From Acidobacteriota bacterium (lineage in GTDB: Bacteria; Acidobacteriota; Terriglobia; Terriglobales; Acidobacteriaceae), in assembly GCA_019247235.1 (NCBI GenBank), contig JAFAPG010000938.1, forward strand, positions 1 to 7,682: 7,682 nucleotides of DNA, given 5' to 3'. Below, one piece after another: positions 6,130 to 7,682 of the stretch. The notes under the pieces were generated by a model, which was given only the letters and a program-made list of their open reading frames with translations, ran no database searches and was not told the DNA's origin. A program made the translations under genes and the position numbers. Positions within the stretch are counted from its first letter, which is position 1. The number at the start of each line of letters is the position of its first letter.

Positions 6130-7296
6130 GTGAAGACCTCGCCTGAAACCGATGCGCAGTACCTCCGTCGGGCTCTTCAGTTGGCACAAGAGGGTTTTGG
6201 CCTGGCTTCACCGAACCCTCACGTGGGAGCCGTGCTCGTCGACCAGGCTGGCGACACCGTGGGCACGGGGTTCTATACCTACGACGGGCTGGAACATGCC
6301 GAGGTACGAGCTATCAAACAGGCGGGAGAAAGAGCACGAGGCGCGACTCTTTACATCAACCTCGAGCCCTGCTCCCATCAAGGGCGCACGGGGCCGTGTG
6401 CCGAGGCTGTCATTGTTGCGGGTGTAAAACGAGTCGTCGCGTGTATACCCGATCCCAATCCGTTGGTCAGCGGGCGAGGTTTTTCCCGACTCCGGCAAGC
6501 CGGAGTTCAGGTAAGTTCAGGGCTACTCGAAGATGAAGCTCGCCCATTGAATGATGCCTTTGCCAAATACATTCGCTACCGCATTCCCTTAGTGACGTTA
6601 AAAGCTGGCATGACGCTCGACGGCAAAATTGCCCCGCCTCCTGAAGATCTTTCCCCTGATCACCCCTTGGGGGCCGGAGGTCCGACAGGAGGCTGGATTA
6701 CCAGCGGCGCAGCCAGGGCGCACGTTCAGCAGCTTCGGCATCGACAGGACGCCATTCTGGTCGGCGTGGGAACCATAATCGCCGACAACCCGTTATTGAC
6801 CGACCGGACCGGACTGCCGCGGCGCCGACCATTACTCCGCGTCATCCTTGACTCTCACCTACGGCTGCCGCTTGGTTCTCGAGTTGCACAAACCACCGCC
6901 GACGACGTGCTTGTATTTTGTTCATTTGCGGAGGAAAAAAAGAAACAGAAGCTGCGGGAGCATGGTATCGAGGTCGTGCAGGTAGCCTCGGCTGGGGACA
7001 ACGGCCGGCCCGAGCTTCAGGCCGTCTGCCGGCACTTGGCGGACCGCGAGATCACAAGCATTATGATTGAAGGAGGAGCGCTGGTGAATTGGGCGGCGCT
7101 CGCGTCGGGACTTGCCGATAAGGTCTTTTTTTATTATGCGCCAAAGATTCTGGCTGGAATGGGCTCGGTGCCTTTTGCCAGTGGGGACGGCTTCCGCCGA
7201 ATCAGCGAGGCGGCACACCTGAAATCGTTTCGCCTGCATCGTTTCGGAGAGGACTTTGCGGTCGAAGGATATTTGCGGGATCCTTATCTGGATTGA
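6130..7296 (+). CDS. ribD: Bifunctional riboflavin deaminase/reductase RibD
   Basis: RibD carries out the second and third steps of riboflavin synthesis in the cytoplasm: deamination of the diaminopyrimidine phosphate, then NADPH-dependent reduction of its ribosyl chain. Residues about 8-150 are the zinc deaminase, with PNPHVGAVLV (28-37), HAE (56-58, zinc His56 and catalytic Glu58) and EPCSHQGRTGPC (79-90, zinc Cys81 and Cys90). Residues about 153-385 are the reductase, with LKAGMTLDGKIA (157-168), WITSGAARAHVQQLRHRQDA (189-208), VGVGTIIADNPLLTDR (211-226) and IEGGALVNWAAL (313-324). The 388-residue length is slightly above the usual 360-370. The extra appears to be a Pro/Gly-rich stretch at about 169-188, before WITS. 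GTG 6130 is used, 12 bases after ftsY, with no obvious Shine-Dalgarno. ribE follows in the same direction. Confidence 0.96.
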   Translation: MKTSPETDAQYLRRALQLAQEGFGLASPNPHVGAVLVDQAGDTVGTGFYTYDGLEHAEVRAIKQAGERARGATLYINLEPCSHQGRTGPCAEAVIVAGVKRVVACIPDPNPLVSGRGFSRLRQAGVQVSSGLLEDEARPLNDAFAKYIRYRIPLVTLKAGMTLDGKIAPPPEDLSPDHPLGAGGPTGGWITSGAARAHVQQLRHRQDAILVGVGTIIADNPLLTDRTGLPRRRPLLRVILDSHLRLPLGSRVAQTTADDVLVFCSFAEEKKKQKLREHGIEVVQVASAGDNGRPELQAVCRHLADREITSIMIEGGALVNWAALASGLADKVFFYYAPKILAGMGSVPFASGDGFRRISEAAHLKSFRLHRFGEDFAVEGYLRDPYLD

Positions 7297-7314
7297 CCGC
7301 ACGTCGGGCGAGAC

Positions 7315-7347
7315 CGGCGAAAGCTAGAAGGGGACCTCTTTTCGCCG
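7315..7347 (+). promoter_or_regulatory. Leader hairpin directly before the ribE ribosome binding site
   Basis: CGGCGAAA (7315-7322) pairs perfectly with TTTCGCCG (7340-7347), and a G-T wobble (7323/7339) extends the stem to nine pairs around a 15-base loop. The GGAGA site begins two bases after the stem. The four Ts lie inside the stem and not after it, so this is not an ordinary terminator. It does not resemble the FMN riboswitch, which is far longer. It may stabilise the message or tune translation. Confidence 0.4.
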
Positions 7348-7348
7348 C

Positions 7349-7353
7349 GGAGA
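7349..7353 (+). promoter_or_regulatory. Ribosome binding site of ribE
   Basis: GGAGA ends three bases before ATG 7357. The spacing is short but usable, and this is one of the few recognisable Shine-Dalgarno sites in the window. Confidence 0.5.
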
Positions 7354-7356
7354 TCG

Positions 7357-7682
7357 ATGTTCACTGGAATCATTGAAGAAGTTGGGCAGGTTGCTGCACT
7401 CCGTGAGGAGGGTGAAAAACGTCGACTGACGGTGAGGTGCTCAAATCTGCTCAGAGAAATGAAGCCGGGCGGTAGCGTCTCGGTCAGCGGTGTATGTCTC
7501 ACCGCAGTTGTGATCGAAAAAGACTCCTTCGCCGCAGACTTGGCGCAAGAAACCTGGCAGCGAACCTCATTTTCTCGGCTCAAACCTGGTGCGCTCGTGA
7601 ACCTGGAGCTGCCCATGCGCGCCCAAAGTCGTTTCGATGGACATATCGTGCAGGGCCATGTAGATGGAACCGGAGAGCTCGA
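7357..7682 (+). CDS. ribE: Riboflavin synthase alpha chain, 5' part
   Basis: Riboflavin synthase dismutates two molecules of 6,7-dimethyl-8-ribityllumazine into riboflavin and a pyrimidine product, the last step of the pathway. The visible 108 residues cover the first lumazine-binding barrel and the start of the second. They begin with the hallmark MFTGIIEEVG (1-10), whose N-terminal residues contact the ligand, then SVSGVCLTAVV (42-52), ADLAQETWQRTSFSRLKPG (60-78), VNLELPMRA (81-89) and GHIVQGHVDGTG (95-106). ATG 7357 is fixed by the MFTGII start and the GGAGA site before it. The gene runs off the right edge, so only about half is seen. It follows ribD by 60 bases, which contain a hairpin. 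The symbol ribE follows common Gram-negative usage; E. coli calls it ribC. Confidence 0.96.
   Translation, partial: MFTGIIEEVGQVAALREEGEKRRLTVRCSNLLREMKPGGSVSVSGVCLTAVVIEKDSFAADLAQETWQRTSFSRLKPGALVNLELPMRAQSRFDGHIVQGHVDGTGEL

Noticed and set aside
7297..7356. FMN riboswitch in the ribD-ribE gap
   Set aside because: The gap is only 60 bases, too short for an RFN element, and none of its conserved pieces is visible.

Overview
The window is a compact, all-forward-strand stretch of moderately GC-rich bacterial chromosome made mostly of housekeeping genes. In order it holds: the 3' end of plsY, gpsA, a membrane-anchored HD-GYP signalling protein, a small XRE-regulator/nucleotidyltransferase cassette, ftsY, ribD, and the 5' end of the riboflavin synthase gene ribE. 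The gene order, the use of GTG and TTG starts and the protein sequences look like an Acidobacteriota-type soil bacterium. That is an inference from general resemblance and rests on no marker gene.

Left part (1-3392): plsY and gpsA overlap by ATGA and encode two linked steps around glycerol-3-phosphate. GpsA makes sn-glycerol-3-phosphate and PlsY acylates it to lysophosphatidic acid, the first committed phospholipid intermediate. After a 122-base gap comes a 604-residue protein with a membrane-flanked extracytoplasmic sensor, a HAMP linker and an apparently complete HD-GYP cyclic-di-GMP phosphodiesterase domain. It starts at TTG.

Middle part (3393-5166) is the accessory section. A 19-base palindrome lies over a probable -10 element just upstream of an XRE helix-turn-helix gene. 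That gene overlaps by 14 bases a reading frame for a nucleotidyltransferase-fold protein of the AbiEii/DUF6036 kind. The arrangement is that of an antitoxin-toxin module with an autoregulated antitoxin. The nucleotidyltransferase is broken by two compensating single-base shifts about 90 bases apart, the first exactly at the catalytic G-S...DxD motif. The regulator is intact while the putative toxin is disrupted, either by real decay or by assembly error. About 330 bases without a convincing gene follow, ending in a consensus TATAAT box that probably serves ftsY.

Right part (5167-7682): ftsY (short NG-only form), ribD (12 bases after ftsY) and ribE (60 bases after ribD) look like one transcription unit. 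It joins the signal-recognition-particle receptor with the deaminase/reductase and the final synthase of riboflavin synthesis. A GC-rich hairpin sits directly before the ribE ribosome binding site. The best candidates for a second look are the broken toxin-like gene, its operator and this ribE leader hairpin. No CRISPR array, tRNA, rRNA or complete insertion sequence was seen.
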